55,811 nt of DNA, from contig JACRPZ010000012.1 of assembly GCA_016222905.1 (NCBI GenBank), positions 1 through 55,811 of the forward strand, read 5' to 3'. A program made the translations under genes and the position numbers. Origin of the DNA: Nitrospirota bacterium. GTDB lineage: Bacteria > Nitrospirota > Thermodesulfovibrionia > UBA6902. Shown here piece by piece: positions 8,634 to 17,987 of the stretch; the stretch's first letter is position 1; each line of letters opens with the position of its first letter. The notes beneath the pieces are model-generated. The model saw nothing but the letters and a program-made list of their open reading frames with translations. It ran no database searches and was not told where the DNA came from.

Positions 8634-9314
8634 CTAAAGATTATATATGAAATTCAGGCAGGCCTCTTTTTCTTCCAGAGTTTCAACAACAAGATCCGCT
8701 CCGGCGTCTGCAAGAGCCTCTTTGCTGTAAGGTCCTGTAGCTGTTGCAATACAAAAGGCATTGTGGACCTTTGCGCACTGCACATCTCTTGGGGTGTCTC
8801 CTATAACAATGCATCTTTCAGGGGATGCGTTGACGCCGAGTTCTGAAAATTTTCTGACGGCTATCGGCAGAAGCTTGTCCCTGTCTTCATCGTCGCTGCC
8901 AAAAGCGCCTGCCGGGAAGTATTTCTGAAGTCCGAAAGGTGTCAGCTTGATATTTGCGCCGGCCTCAAGGTTGCCTGTCAAAAGCCCTAAAGGGATGGAC
9001 TCACCAATAAGGTCATCAAGCATCTCAAATACTCCGGGCTTGACCTTTTTCCATGGGTTTTCTATCTCTGTGCGGAGATTGGAAAGGTATTGGTTTATCA
9101 CATCATTGACTCTTCCGTTTCCATCTGACAGACCATAAAGACTCAAGGCCTCTTTCATTATCTGGATATCTGTTCTGCCGGCCATTTTTATATTCTTAAA
9201 GGCGTCTTCAATTCCAAAAAGCTCTGCAAAAGCATTATTCAATGCCCTTGTGCCGGCCCTTCCCGCGTCAATCAGAGTCTCATCAATGTCAAAGAGTATC
9301 AGCTTGTTTTGCAT
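8634..9314 (-). CDS. HAD-superfamily phosphatase (phosphoglycolate-phosphatase-like)
   Basis: This 226-residue haloacid-dehalogenase-type hydrolase has motif I FDIDETLID (nucleophile Asp9, acid Asp11). Motif II is LLTGN, a lysine lies in DKLLPIAVRKF, and motif IV is IGDTPRDVQCA. The helical cap between motifs I and II (about 15-85) is of the C1 type seen in Gph and beta-phosphoglucomutase relatives. The substrate is unknown, and phosphoglycolate is only one possibility. It is divergent from mtnP. Confidence 0.8.
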   Translation of the reverse strand: MQNKLILFDIDETLIDAGRAGTRALNNAFAELFGIEDAFKNIKMAGRTDIQIMKEALSLYGLSDGNGRVNDVINQYLSNLRTEIENPWKKVKPGVFEMLDDLIGESIPLGLLTGNLEAGANIKLTPFGLQKYFPAGAFGSDDEDRDKLLPIAVRKFSELGVNASPERCIVIGDTPRDVQCAKVHNAFCIATATGPYSKEALADAGADLVVETLEEKEACLNFIYNL

Positions 9315-9324
9315 ATTATAATTA

Positions 9325-9354
9325 TTGAATATTATGAAGTATAAAGTCTATAAT
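9325..9354 (+). promoter_or_regulatory. Sigma-70-type promoter for mtnP-apt
   Basis: TTGAAT (9325-9330) and TATAAT (9349-9354) are separated by 18 bases, in the intergenic region between the divergent HAD gene and mtnP. Confidence 0.5.
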
Positions 9355-9414
9355 CATAGCTATAATTGCAGGTTAAAATAAATTTCATTTGCAACTCATT
9401 CAGAAGGAGAATCT

Positions 9415-10179
9415 ATGGTGAAGGTCGGAATAATCGGCGGATCAGGACTTGATAATCCGGATATAATGAAAGATGCAAAAGAGATAAAGGTTAAAACCAG
9501 GTACGGCGCGCCGACATCCGTGCTTACTTGCGGTTCGATCAAGGGTGTTGACGCGGTAATAATAGCAAGGCACGGCAAGGACCACTCCATATATCCTTCA
9601 AAGGTGAATTTCAGGGCAAACATCATGGCATTGAAGGAACAGTCATGCACGCATATCCTTGCCTCTACAGCGGTAGGCTCTTTACGGGAAGATATAGCGC
9701 CCGGACATCTCGTATTCCCGAATCAGTTTTTAGACCATACAAGGAAAAGAGAGACGACATTTTTTGATGAAGATGTTGTAATGCATACCCCTATGGCGGA
9801 ACCATTCTGTCAAAACCTGATTGACCTGCTTTCATCATCTTCCGATGCGTTAGGGTTTGAGTATCATAAGAACAAAACTGTTATTACCATCGAAGGGCCG
9901 AGGTTTTCCACCAAGGCCGAGAGCCACATGTTCCGGAGCTGGAACGCTGATGTTATCAATATGAGCACTGTGCCGGAGGTCTGTCTTGCAAGAGAGAAGA
10001 AGATGCATTACGCGGCGATTGCGATGTCTACTGATTATGACTGCTGGCGTGAAGAGGAAGAGTCTGTTACATGGGAGATGATACTTGAGACTATGAAAAA
10101 GAACGCGGGCAATGTAATAAAACTATTTCTGGATGTGATACCAAAGCTCAAAGAATATGATGACCTTTGTGTTAAGTAA
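9415..10179 (+). CDS. mtnP: S-methyl-5'-thioadenosine phosphorylase
   Basis: This 254-residue enzyme of the purine nucleoside phosphorylase family (PNP/MTAP branch) splits methylthioadenosine with phosphate into adenine and methylthioribose-1-phosphate. Visible motifs are the N-terminal phosphate loop GIIGGSGL, the RHGKDHSIYPSKVNFRAN segment, the EGPRFSTKAES motif, and MSTxPEVCLAREKKMHYA. The STDYDCW segment is the signature that separates MTAP from hypoxanthine/guanosine PNP. An AGAAGGAG site precedes the ATG. apt follows 41 bases later, so the released adenine can be recycled by the next gene product. Confidence 0.9.
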   Translation: MVKVGIIGGSGLDNPDIMKDAKEIKVKTRYGAPTSVLTCGSIKGVDAVIIARHGKDHSIYPSKVNFRANIMALKEQSCTHILASTAVGSLREDIAPGHLVFPNQFLDHTRKRETTFFDEDVVMHTPMAEPFCQNLIDLLSSSSDALGFEYHKNKTVITIEGPRFSTKAESHMFRSWNADVINMSTVPEVCLAREKKMHYAAIAMSTDYDCWREEEESVTWEMILETMKKNAGNVIKLFLDVIPKLKEYDDLCVK

Positions 10180-10220
10180 AGACTCTTTGACCCTATAAAC
10201 TTTTATAAGGAGGAAGCAAG

Positions 10221-10754
10221 ATGCCGATAAAATCCAAGATCAGAACAATTCCGGACCATCCCAAAAAGGGGATTATGTTCAGGGACATTACAACACTTCT
10301 TAAAGATGCCGTAGGCTTCAGGCTTGTGATAGATGATTTTACGCAGAATTTTATTAAAGAGGGCTTGAAGTTTGATTATATAGTAGGCATTGAATCACGC
10401 GGTTTTATTATAGGCGGCGCGCTTGCCTACACGCTCGGCAAGGGTTTTGTGCCGATAAGGAAACCCGGCAAGCTGCCCGGCAAGACCATCAGCCAGGAAT
10501 ATAAGCTTGAGTACGGTACAGACAAGATAGAGATACACAAGGACGCAATATCCAAGGGAATTAAGGTTCTTATTGTTGATGATCTCCTTGCAACCGGCGG
10601 GACCGCATTGGCTGCCGCTGCGCTCGTTGAAAAACTCGGCGGAGTCGTAGCAGGGATGGCTTTTATCGTTAACCTTCCCGACATAGGGGGCTATAAGAAG
10701 CTGAAAGCCAAGGGATACAAAATATATTCGCAGACGGAGTTTGAAGGGGATTAA
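10221..10754 (+). CDS. apt: Adenine phosphoribosyltransferase
   Basis: This 177-residue type I phosphoribosyltransferase converts adenine and PRPP to AMP in the cytoplasm. The PRPP-binding loop VLIVDDLLATGGTA lies near residue 115. The N-terminal FRDITTLLKD and GIESRGFIIG segments are typical of Apt. A strong AAGGAGG site precedes the ATG. It follows mtnP, forming an adenine salvage pair. Confidence 0.95.
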   Translation: MPIKSKIRTIPDHPKKGIMFRDITTLLKDAVGFRLVIDDFTQNFIKEGLKFDYIVGIESRGFIIGGALAYTLGKGFVPIRKPGKLPGKTISQEYKLEYGTDKIEIHKDAISKGIKVLIVDDLLATGGTALAAAALVEKLGGVVAGMAFIVNLPDIGGYKKLKAKGYKIYSQTEFEGD

Positions 10755-10785
10755 AAAAGCAGCATAGAATATTTTATCCCAGCTT

Positions 10786-10945
10786 CATTCCACCAGTTCT
10801 GTTCTTACAAGGGCGAGGATGGAAGCATGGGGAACGATCAGGTATTTCTTGTTCTCAAATTCGATCTCAACCGCCGACTCCCTGAGGAATAGGGCATAAT
10901 CGCCCTCTTTTGCCTGAAGGGGGATGTATTTCAATTCCTTCTGTC
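10786..10945 (-). pseudogene. C-terminal remnant of a GroES-family co-chaperone
   Basis: On the minus strand the frame reads KYIPLQAKEGDYALFLRE, then VEIEFENKKYLIVPHASILA, ending LVRTELVE and TGA at 10788-10786. This matches the C-terminal half of a GroES-like co-chaperone as I remember the family. Just upstream a TAA occurs in the same frame, and a different frame carries NERALVRKTEGI, so the N-terminal part is absent or shifted. No start codon or ribosome binding site remains. I call it a truncated pseudogene. Confidence 0.6.
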
Positions 10946-11040
10946 TTCCTTACCAGGGCTCTTTCATTGGTGAGATTAAAATTTACAAACGATAGAATAA
11001 GCATTAAAAAACTTTTAGGCACGAATACATAGAAACAAGC

Positions 11041-13008
11041 ATGAATACGAATTTCTTAAATGCATTCTTGGCTGTCGTAACGATTGTATTTGTCACGTTC
11101 GGGTGTGCTACTCAGCAGCAAAGTCTGTATTCTTCAAAAATCATTTCAGACATGGCCAACGCATTCAAACTGCCTGACACCGGTCAGACCAAGTGTTATC
11201 GAGAGGATAACCCTTATGCTGAAATACCATGCGCAAGCACTGGACAGGATGGGGCATATGACATTAATCCGATGAGCTTCAATGACAATCGCAATGGCAC
11301 GGTGACGGACAACAACACAAGACTGATATGGCAGAAGGGCGAAAACCCAACGACCTATAACTGGTATAGGGCTTCAGGAAGGTATCACGAAACATATAAT
11401 CCGACTTCACAAGATGTCTGTAGCGAGTTGACTACCGGCGGTTATTCAGACTGGCGTCTACCGACAAAGAAGGAACTGATGAGCATCGTTGACTATAGCA
11501 TTCTATCTCCCGGCCCGACAATTAACCCGATATTTACGCATACTAAACAGTCCTTCTACTGGTCGTCCACTACCGATTCGGGTTCCGCGTGGTACGTGGA
11601 CTTCGGCAGAGGTGGCGGCAACTTCGGCTACGGCAATAAGACCGATGACTACTACGTGCGCTGCGTTCGAGGCGGAGAGTTGGCCTTTGGTAATCATATA
11701 GATAATTATGACGGTACCATAACCGACACTTTGACTGCCCTCATGTGGCAGAAGAATGGGCCTAAGTCTATGACGTGGCCTGATGCTCTCAATTATTGCG
11801 AGACTCTTGAACTGCCCTCAGGCAGGAAAAAAACAGACTGGCGGCTACCGAATATCAAGGAACTTGAATCAATAACCGACGATGACAGATTTAACCATGA
11901 TATAACCTTATTCCCGAATACCAAAGGGGCCTTCTATTGGTCGTCTACTACCTCCGCAAGCTATCCGGGCCTCGCGCAGAGCGTGCACTTCCGCAATGAC
12001 TCTGTCTACAACAATTATAAGTTCTATGACTACTACGTCCGGTGCGTTCGGGGCGGCCAGTCAGTTGATTATTATTGCGATGCTGACGGCGATACACACA
12101 TAGCCTCATCAATTACCGGAACCTGCAGAGGCAGTGGATGTGAACCGCAAGGATGCCAGACAACTCACGGAAATGACTGTAATGATAGTGACACTTTAGA
12201 ATATCCAAATCGGATTTGGTATAAAGATACAGATGGAGACGGCTATTCAGACGGCACAACCAATACAGAGTCATGCTCAAGGCCTTCGGGATACAAATTA
12301 TCATCAGAATTAACAGCCACTTCAGGTGATTGCGACGACAGCAATGCGGCAATTAATCCCGGAGCCACAGAGATATGCGATGGCATAGACAATGACTGTG
12401 ACGGGAATGTGGATGAAGGCTTTACTGATGCTGATAGTGACGCTGTCCCTGACTGTTCTGACAACTGTTCTTCTGAAGCAAATACTGATCAGAGCGATGT
12501 AGATTATGACGGTGTTGGCGATGTGTGTGACGTGTGCCCTGATGATAAGAGAAATACCTGCAATACAAACAGGTCTGCAGGGCAGTCAATCGGTTCAGGA
12601 GGGGGGAGGCTATCTACTCCTGACGGCAGTATTAGTATAACTGTGCCGACTGGGGCATTAAATACAGATATATCTTTATCTATAACTGAAATAGGGACCT
12701 CCTATGAAATATCGACAAATCTTGGTAAGGGTAAAGCCCTTTTAGGGGTAAGCATTCAACCTGTAGGTTTAGTATTCAATATTCCTATAACCATAGTATT
12801 CGCATGGATCGATGCAGACTATGACGGGACAATTGATGGCACAGATATCAACGAAGAAAATGTGAGAATTATAAAATACAATGAAGTGGTTACTGAAAAG
12901 TGTAAATTTGAAAGTGGATGTAACGCAACTGCAAATACCTTTACGTTTCAGGTATTGAGTCTAAGTGAATTTACTCTTGCAGCGTTTGAGGAAACCACAC
13001 TTTTTTAA
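11041..13008 (+). CDS. Outer-surface lipoprotein with two DUF1566 (Lcl-type) domains and MopE-like repeats
   Basis: This 655-residue lipoprotein has a lipobox at VTFGC (Cys22). Two DUF1566 domains follow at about 85-215 and 220-345. Each has the pattern (L/M)WQK, then DWRLP, then (K)ELxSI, then FYWSSTT and [10 protein letters not shown]. Next come two MopE-type aspartate-rich putative metal-binding segments (about 350-465, with [13 protein letters not shown] and [16 protein letters not shown]). A short thrombospondin type-3-like calcium segment ([13 protein letters not shown]) and a C-terminal ZU5-like/beta domain (about 515-655) complete it. Likely roles are adhesion or binding of metal or carbohydrate at the surface. 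The -3 lipobox position is Thr, which is unusual. The ribosome binding site is weak. Confidence 0.75.
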   Translation: MNTNFLNAFLAVVTIVFVTFGCATQQQSLYSSKIISDMANAFKLPDTGQTKCYREDNPYAEIPCASTGQDGAYDINPMSFNDNRNGTVTDNNTRLIWQKGENPTTYNWYRASGRYHETYNPTSQDVCSELTTGGYSDWRLPTKKELMSIVDYSILSPGPTINPIFTHTKQSFYWSSTTDSGSAWYVDFGRGGGNFGYGNKTDDYYVRCVRGGELAFGNHIDNYDGTITDTLTALMWQKNGPKSMTWPDALNYCETLELPSGRKKTDWRLPNIKELESITDDDRFNHDITLFPNTKGAFYWSSTTSASYPGLAQSVHFRNDSVYNNYKFYDYYVRCVRGGQSVDYYCDADGDTHIASSITGTCRGSGCEPQGCQTTHGNDCNDSDTLEYPNRIWYKDTDGDGYSDGTTNTESCSRPSGYKLSSELTATSGDCDDSNAAINPGATEICDGIDNDCDGNVDEGFTDADSDAVPDCSDNCSSEANTDQSDVDYDGVGDVCDVCPDDKRNTCNTNRSAGQSIGSGGGRLSTPDGSISITVPTGALNTDISLSITEIGTSYEISTNLGKGKALLGVSIQPVGLVFNIPITIVFAWIDADYDGTIDGTDINEENVRIIKYNEVVTEKCKFESGCNATANTFTFQVLSLSEFTLAAFEETTLF

Positions 13009-13067
13009 AGCCTTCCACTTTCTAACTCAGGCAATTTTTGACAATAACTTCAGACTGATACTACTTT

Positions 13068-14579
13068 ATGCTCATGGATAACCGGAGAAAGATCGCGCAG
13101 TTAATCATCGCAAGGCTTGACGGTAGTGATATAACAAAGAAGTATGACTACTACCGGAAGCTTACAAGAAAAGGCATAGGCGGATTTATTATATTCGGCG
13201 GAAAATTAAAAGAGGTTAGGGACGGTATCAGAAGATTGCAGAAAGAAGCTGAAATCCCGCTCTTTATATCATCCGACCTTGAGAGGGGGCTTGGCCAGCA
13301 TGTGGAAGGCGGCACTCTCTTTCCTCCTGCAATGGCAATTGCAAAGGCGATTAACCAAAGAAGTAAAGGCGACATCAGGCTTTTAAGAAATGCGATAGAT
13401 ATAATGGCTCTTGAGGCAAAGGCTGTTGGGATAAATGTTATCTTTGCCCCGGTTGTTGATGTAAATATAAACCCTCAAAACCCGATCATCTGCACGAGGG
13501 CATTCTCGGACAATCCCCGGACAGTTGCATGGTTTGGGAGAGAGTTTGTTAAGGGCATCCAGAAACACGGGCTGATCGCCTGCGCAAAACATTTTCCTGG
13601 GCATGGAGATACAACTAAAGATTCGCATAGGGAACTGCCTGTTGTAAGAGCGGATATGGCGAGGCTGAAGAGAGTCGAACTATATCCGTTCAAGGAAGTG
13701 ATAAATACGGGCGTCAGGATAGTGATGGCCGGACATCTTAAGGTGAATGCCATTGATCCTAAATACCCTGCAAGCCTTTCAGCGAAGACCCTCAAAGTAT
13801 TTTTGAGAAAGAAGATGGGCTTTGACGGGCTTGTTATTACTGATGCGATGAATATGGAGGCTGTCAGCAAAATTGCGGGCGGGTCATGCGCAAAGGCATG
13901 TTTGATGGCGCTCAATGCAGGCGCTGATATACTTCTTCATCCTGATAATCCTGAAGAGGTGATTGATCTCCTCTCATCTCAAGGGAATGAGATAATACCT
14001 GAAGTTGAGAGAGCTTTAGATAGAATCCTGAGCGTCAAGAAAGGTCTGGGCAAATCTCAATCTGAACTCCTGAGCATACGGAGTGTTGGCACAAAATCAC
14101 ATCGGGAAACAGCAGGTGAACTGATAAGAAGGTCATTGGGCAAAATAAAGTCTGGCATTTCACCCGATGAAGAATTAGCGGTCTTAATCATTGATGATGA
14201 TAATGCTCAGTCAGGCAAAATGTTTATTAAGACGGTAAAGAAGTGTTGCAGGAAAGTTAAGACCATCTACATTGAGAACACGAGCAAGCCGGATATGCAG
14301 CAACTTCTGAATTCTCTTAAAGGCAGGACGCTTGTTGCCGCTGTATTCTCAAAGGTTTCGGCATGGAAGGGAAGGAGCGGGATAAGCGGAGAATTGATGG
14401 CGCTGCTTAAAAAGGCAGTCAGGGCTTCTCGTCGTTCCATAGTAGCAGGTTTCTGTTCGCCTTATATACTGCAGGAGATAAAAGCGGATCAGATTATAAA
14501 TGCTTACTCTGATTCGGAGCAGGCGCAGGAAATTGTTTCAGAACTTCTAATCAGTCCAGCACTCCGTGAGAAAGTGTAA
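13068..14579 (+). CDS. nagZ: Beta-N-acetylhexosaminidase, glycoside hydrolase family 3 (NagZ-like)
   Basis: This 503-residue GH3 enzyme is expected to remove N-acetylglucosamine from muropeptides during peptidoglycan recycling. The diagnostic NagZ loop KHFPGHGDTTKDSH supplies the His-Asp catalytic pair. The nucleophile is Asp in VITDAMNMEAV. The substrate-binding SSDLERG segment and IICTRAFSDNP are also present. The protein is longer than the ~340-residue E. coli enzyme and has an extra C-terminal domain from about residue 345, as many Gram-positive and environmental NagZ do. No clear signal peptide is seen. The ATG at 13068 is ambiguous with one at 13074, because neither has a good site. Its 3' end overlaps comF by 29 bases on the opposite strand. 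Confidence 0.85.
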   Translation: MLMDNRRKIAQLIIARLDGSDITKKYDYYRKLTRKGIGGFIIFGGKLKEVRDGIRRLQKEAEIPLFISSDLERGLGQHVEGGTLFPPAMAIAKAINQRSKGDIRLLRNAIDIMALEAKAVGINVIFAPVVDVNINPQNPIICTRAFSDNPRTVAWFGREFVKGIQKHGLIACAKHFPGHGDTTKDSHRELPVVRADMARLKRVELYPFKEVINTGVRIVMAGHLKVNAIDPKYPASLSAKTLKVFLRKKMGFDGLVITDAMNMEAVSKIAGGSCAKACLMALNAGADILLHPDNPEEVIDLLSSQGNEIIPEVERALDRILSVKKGLGKSQSELLSIRSVGTKSHRETAGELIRRSLGKIKSGISPDEELAVLIIDDDNAQSGKMFIKTVKKCCRKVKTIYIENTSKPDMQQLLNSLKGRTLVAAVFSKVSAWKGRSGISGELMALLKKAVRASRRSIVAGFCSPYILQEIKADQIINAYSDSEQAQEIVSELLISPALREKV

Positions 14580-15249
14580 CAACAAAAACCTCCTGAGCCC
14601 CTGCTTTCTTTAAGACCTTGGAGCACTCCCTTGCTGTTGCGCCTGTTGTGAATACATCATCTATCAGCAGGACGCGTCTTCCCTTGATTACGTCTTGCTC
14701 TTTTATTTCAAATGCGTTTCTGATATTCTTCTTCCGCTCTTTTGCGCTCAGGCCGACCTGCGGTCTTGTGTCCCTGTTTCTGACAAGAGAAGATAAATTC
14801 AGAGGAATTTCAAGGCGCTTTGCCAGATTTTTACCCAAAAGCGCGGATTGATTAAATCCTCTCTCACGCAGGCGTTTTTTATAAAGAGGCACGGGCAGAA
14901 CCATATCCGCTTGTGGCAGTTCCATATGAAATATCTTTTCTGATAAGGGTTTTGAAAGGCGTTTTATCCCATGGAATTTGAAGAGGTTTATAGCTTTCTT
15001 TAATGCGCCGTCATGCAGGCCAAAGCATCTGGCATAAGTGAAGGCAGGCTCATCTTTAAGGCACTCTCCGCAGGTCAATGATGCCTCCGAGACAAGAGGC
15101 GCGCCGCATCTCTTGCATATTGCGCCGCTATACGGCCTGACAGCATCCCAGCAGTCAGGACATATCGGAGCGGTCTTATGTTTGGTTGATGGTTTTTGAC
15201 AGAGAGGGCAGGAAGCCGGGAAGAGGATGTTAAGGAATTTGTTAAACAT
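14551..15249 (-). CDS. comF: ComF-family phosphoribosyltransferase-like protein
   Basis: This 232-residue protein has the ComF architecture. An N-terminal double zinc ribbon (CPLC, CPDC, CKRC, CGEC, residues 14-70) is followed by a type I phosphoribosyltransferase domain with the loop VLLIDDVFTTGATA and the family motif RGFNQSALL. ComF proteins act in DNA uptake and recombination, but the exact reaction is not established. It lies 296 bases downstream of gpmI on the same strand, probably as a separate unit, and converges with nagZ. Confidence 0.85.
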   Translation of the reverse strand: MFNKFLNILFPASCPLCQKPSTKHKTAPICPDCWDAVRPYSGAICKRCGAPLVSEASLTCGECLKDEPAFTYARCFGLHDGALKKAINLFKFHGIKRLSKPLSEKIFHMELPQADMVLPVPLYKKRLRERGFNQSALLGKNLAKRLEIPLNLSSLVRNRDTRPQVGLSAKERKKNIRNAFEIKEQDVIKGRRVLLIDDVFTTGATARECSKVLKKAGAQEVFVVTLSHGVLD

Positions 15250-15544
15250 AAAATCAAAAAGAGAATATCAGATTATTCGTACAGCAATTAACAATGAAAT
15301 ATTCAAATGTCGTCATTGACCCGAAAATACCCCTCTCCCTACCCCTCTCCCCCAAGGGGCGAGGGAACCACTTCATTTCCCCTCCCTTGAGGGGAGGGTG
15401 ATATTTTCATGCTCTTTTGTGAGCAAATAGTTTATGTCGATTTCTGCGGGAGATGGAATCCAGAGATGGAATAGATTCCCGTTTTTACGGGAAACCCTGG
15501 ATTCCGCATCAAGTGCGGAATGACATTTTTCATATATTTGGTTA
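15250..15544. other. Intergenic region with palindromic repeats
   Basis: No gene is seen. The region is rich in dispersed palindromic sequence. It has C-rich tracts around 15325-15400 with a hairpin CCCTCCC/GGGAGGG (15380-15398), and two REP-like hairpins at 15476-15521. Any of these could terminate gpmI transcripts. Confidence 0.6.
15476..15521. repeat. REP-like double hairpin
   Basis: TTCCCG/CGGGAA (15476-15493) and ATTCCGCA/TGCGGAAT (15501-15521) are two short inverted repeats separated by seven bases. The second is followed by GAC. A near copy of the same palindrome, ATTCCCG/CGGGAAT followed by GACG, occurs at 34365-34384, so this is a dispersed family. Confidence 0.7.
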
Positions 15545-17068
15545 TTAATCCGCTATAAGGCTTTCACCGGTCATCTCCACAGGTTTGGCAATATGCATCA
15601 AGTCCAGCACGGTTGGGGCCACATCCGCAAGTATGCCTTTATTCCTCAACTTCGGCCCTTTCTTTAGCAGGATAAAAGGAACAGGATTCAGCGTATGCGC
15701 TGTGTGAGTCTCTCCCATATCTCTCATCTTCTCGCAATTCCCGTGATCAGCGGTTATTATGGCAGTCCCTTCAAGCGTCTGAACTTTGTTCACGATCCTT
15801 TCAAGGCATGCGTCAATCGCTTCGCAGGCCTTAATTGCAGCGTCCATTTTTCCTGTATGACCCACCATATCGGGATTTGCAAAGTTTAGCAGTATGAAAT
15901 GATATTCAGAATTATCCAGCCTCTTTATCACCTCGTCAGTAACGGCGAACGCGCTCATCTCAGGTTTAAGATCATATGTCGCAATATCTCTTGGTGAAGG
16001 AATAAGGACCCGTTCTTCACCCTCAAAAGATGCCTCATCGCCGCCGTTAAAGAAGTATGTTACGTGGGCGTATTTCTCTGTCTCGGCAATCCTGAGCTGC
16101 TTCAATCCATTCTTGCTCAGCACCTCGCCGAGTATGCCGGTTAACTGAAAAGGCGGAAAAGCAGCAGGGAAGGGAAAGGTCTCATCATAAAGGGTCATTG
16201 TTACGAATGAACTTAATTCAGGCATCTTGGCTCTTTTAAAAGCAAAGAAGCTCTTGTCAGTCAGCGCGGTTGTCAGCTCTCTTGCCCTGTCAGCTCTGAA
16301 GTTAAAGAATATTATAGAGTCGCCGTTCTCTATTTTGCCGGCAGGCTCGTTGCCGTTAAATATGACGGTTGGTTTTATAAATTCATCTGTTTCATTAACT
16401 TCATAACTCTGCTGAACCGCTTCTATCGCCGAGTCTGCCTTCTTCCCATCGCCGAGCGCTATTGCTTTGTATGCCGCTTCAACTCTGTCCCAGCGTTTAT
16501 CCCTGTCCATTGCCCAGAACCTTCCTGTAACGGTTGCAATCTCAGCACGTGGTTTATCTTTGAGGAAGGCCTCAAGCTGTTTAATGTATTCTATTCCCGA
16601 TGAGGGCGGGGTATCTCTGCCGTCCATAAATGCATGGATCAATACTTTTCTGACGCCTTCAGCCAACGCCATGTCAATCAATGCATAAAGATGATTTATA
16701 TGGCTGTGCACCCCTCCGTCTGATACAAGGCCGAGCAGGTGAACTGCCCCGCCGTTCTCAACAGCAGACTTCATCGCTTTAAGTAATACAGAATTGTTCC
16801 TGAACTCTCCGCTCCTGATAGACTTGTTTATCCTTGCGAAGTCCTGATATATAACCCTGCCTGCACCAAGATTAAGATGACCCACTTCAGAATTGCCCAT
16901 CTGCCCTTCAGGCAGGCCGACCGCTTCACCTGAACATTCAAGCGCAGTGTGAGGATACTCATTTAGCAGTTGTCTATAAAAAGGTATATGGGCCTGCGTC
17001 TGGGCATTGTCTAATGTATCTTTTCCTATGCCCCAGCCGTCAAGGACTATAAGGATGAGGGGCTTCAT
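15545..17068 (-). CDS. gpmI: 2,3-bisphosphoglycerate-independent phosphoglycerate mutase
   Basis: This 507-residue manganese-dependent mutase of the alkaline phosphatase superfamily interconverts 3- and 2-phosphoglycerate. The N-terminus has VLDGWG (metal-binding Asp9), the phosphoserine loop is in GQMGNSEVGHLNLGAG, and DGRDTPP and ITADHGNCEKM supply further substrate and metal ligands. The length is normal for the family (about 510). Its ATG overlaps the argF stop by four bases, so it is translationally coupled to the arginine genes. Confidence 0.95.
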   Translation of the reverse strand: MKPLILIVLDGWGIGKDTLDNAQTQAHIPFYRQLLNEYPHTALECSGEAVGLPEGQMGNSEVGHLNLGAGRVIYQDFARINKSIRSGEFRNNSVLLKAMKSAVENGGAVHLLGLVSDGGVHSHINHLYALIDMALAEGVRKVLIHAFMDGRDTPPSSGIEYIKQLEAFLKDKPRAEIATVTGRFWAMDRDKRWDRVEAAYKAIALGDGKKADSAIEAVQQSYEVNETDEFIKPTVIFNGNEPAGKIENGDSIIFFNFRADRARELTTALTDKSFFAFKRAKMPELSSFVTMTLYDETFPFPAAFPPFQLTGILGEVLSKNGLKQLRIAETEKYAHVTYFFNGGDEASFEGEERVLIPSPRDIATYDLKPEMSAFAVTDEVIKRLDNSEYHFILLNFANPDMVGHTGKMDAAIKACEAIDACLERIVNKVQTLEGTAIITADHGNCEKMRDMGETHTAHTLNPVPFILLKKGPKLRNKGILADVAPTVLDLMHIAKPVEMTGESLIAD

Positions 17069-17967
17069 TTAAGCAGTGTCTCAAGCAGCGCCTTCTGTGT
17101 ATGAAGCCTGTTTTCAGCCTGATCAAATACAACGCTCTGTGGGGAATCAATTACATCGTCGGTTATCTCTTCCCCTCTGTGAGCGGGAAGGCAGTGCATA
17201 ACTATCGCATCGGGTTTTGCAAGAGAGAGAAGAGGCCTGTTTATCTGGAAATCTTTAAATAATTTCTTCTTTGTATCAGAGGTCTCCTCCTGTCCCATAC
17301 TTACCCATACATCCGTGTAGAGAACATCCGCGCCTTTGACAGCATCTTCCGGGCTGGTCATGAGCTTAACATCGGCTTCACCAGAGCGGGCTTTCTCATA
17401 AATCTTCCTGTCGGGCTCGTAGCCTTCGGGACATGCAAGCGCAAGGCTGATGCCTGTCATCAATGATGCCTCTATCAGAGAATTGGCGACATTATTTCCG
17501 TCGCCGATATAAGCAAGCCGCACTCCCTTGAGCCGCCCCTTCTTCTCCTTGATCGTCATAAGATCAGCAAGTGTCTGGCACGGATGGTGCAGGTCTGTGA
17601 GACCGTTAATTACAGACATGGCGGAATTTTTAGCGAACCTCTCGATTATGTCATGGGCAAATGTCCTTATTACAATCGCGTGAAGATACCTTGAAAGCAC
17701 CTTTGCGGTATCTTCAATTGTCTCACCCCTGCCGAGTTGTATCTCATTTGCATTGATGTATATTGCCTGAGCGCCGAGCTGATATATCCCGGCCTGAAAG
17801 GATATCCTTGTCCTTGTGGATGCCTTGTCAAAAAGAAGGCCGATGCTCTTGCCTATAAGCGGACAGGCGGAGGAGTCTTTTCCTGATTTTAATTCAGCCG
17901 ACCTATTTAAAAGGGCCTCTGTCTCTTCAGCAGAAAAATCCAGCAGTGTTAGAAAATCTCTCTTCAT
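17065..17967 (-). CDS. argF: Ornithine carbamoyltransferase
   Basis: This 300-residue anabolic enzyme makes citrulline from ornithine and carbamoyl phosphate. The carbamoyl-phosphate loop is ASTRTRISF. HPCQTLADL is the second phosphate-binding motif, and MHCLPAHRGEE carries the catalytic cysteine and ornithine-binding residues. It lies 20 bases after argD and overlaps gpmI by four bases. Confidence 0.95.
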   Translation of the reverse strand: MKRDFLTLLDFSAEETEALLNRSAELKSGKDSSACPLIGKSIGLLFDKASTRTRISFQAGIYQLGAQAIYINANEIQLGRGETIEDTAKVLSRYLHAIVIRTFAHDIIERFAKNSAMSVINGLTDLHHPCQTLADLMTIKEKKGRLKGVRLAYIGDGNNVANSLIEASLMTGISLALACPEGYEPDRKIYEKARSGEADVKLMTSPEDAVKGADVLYTDVWVSMGQEETSDTKKKLFKDFQINRPLLSLAKPDAIVMHCLPAHRGEEITDDVIDSPQSVVFDQAENRLHTQKALLETLLK

Positions 17968-17987
17968 TTTATTTTTTGACTTGTAAT

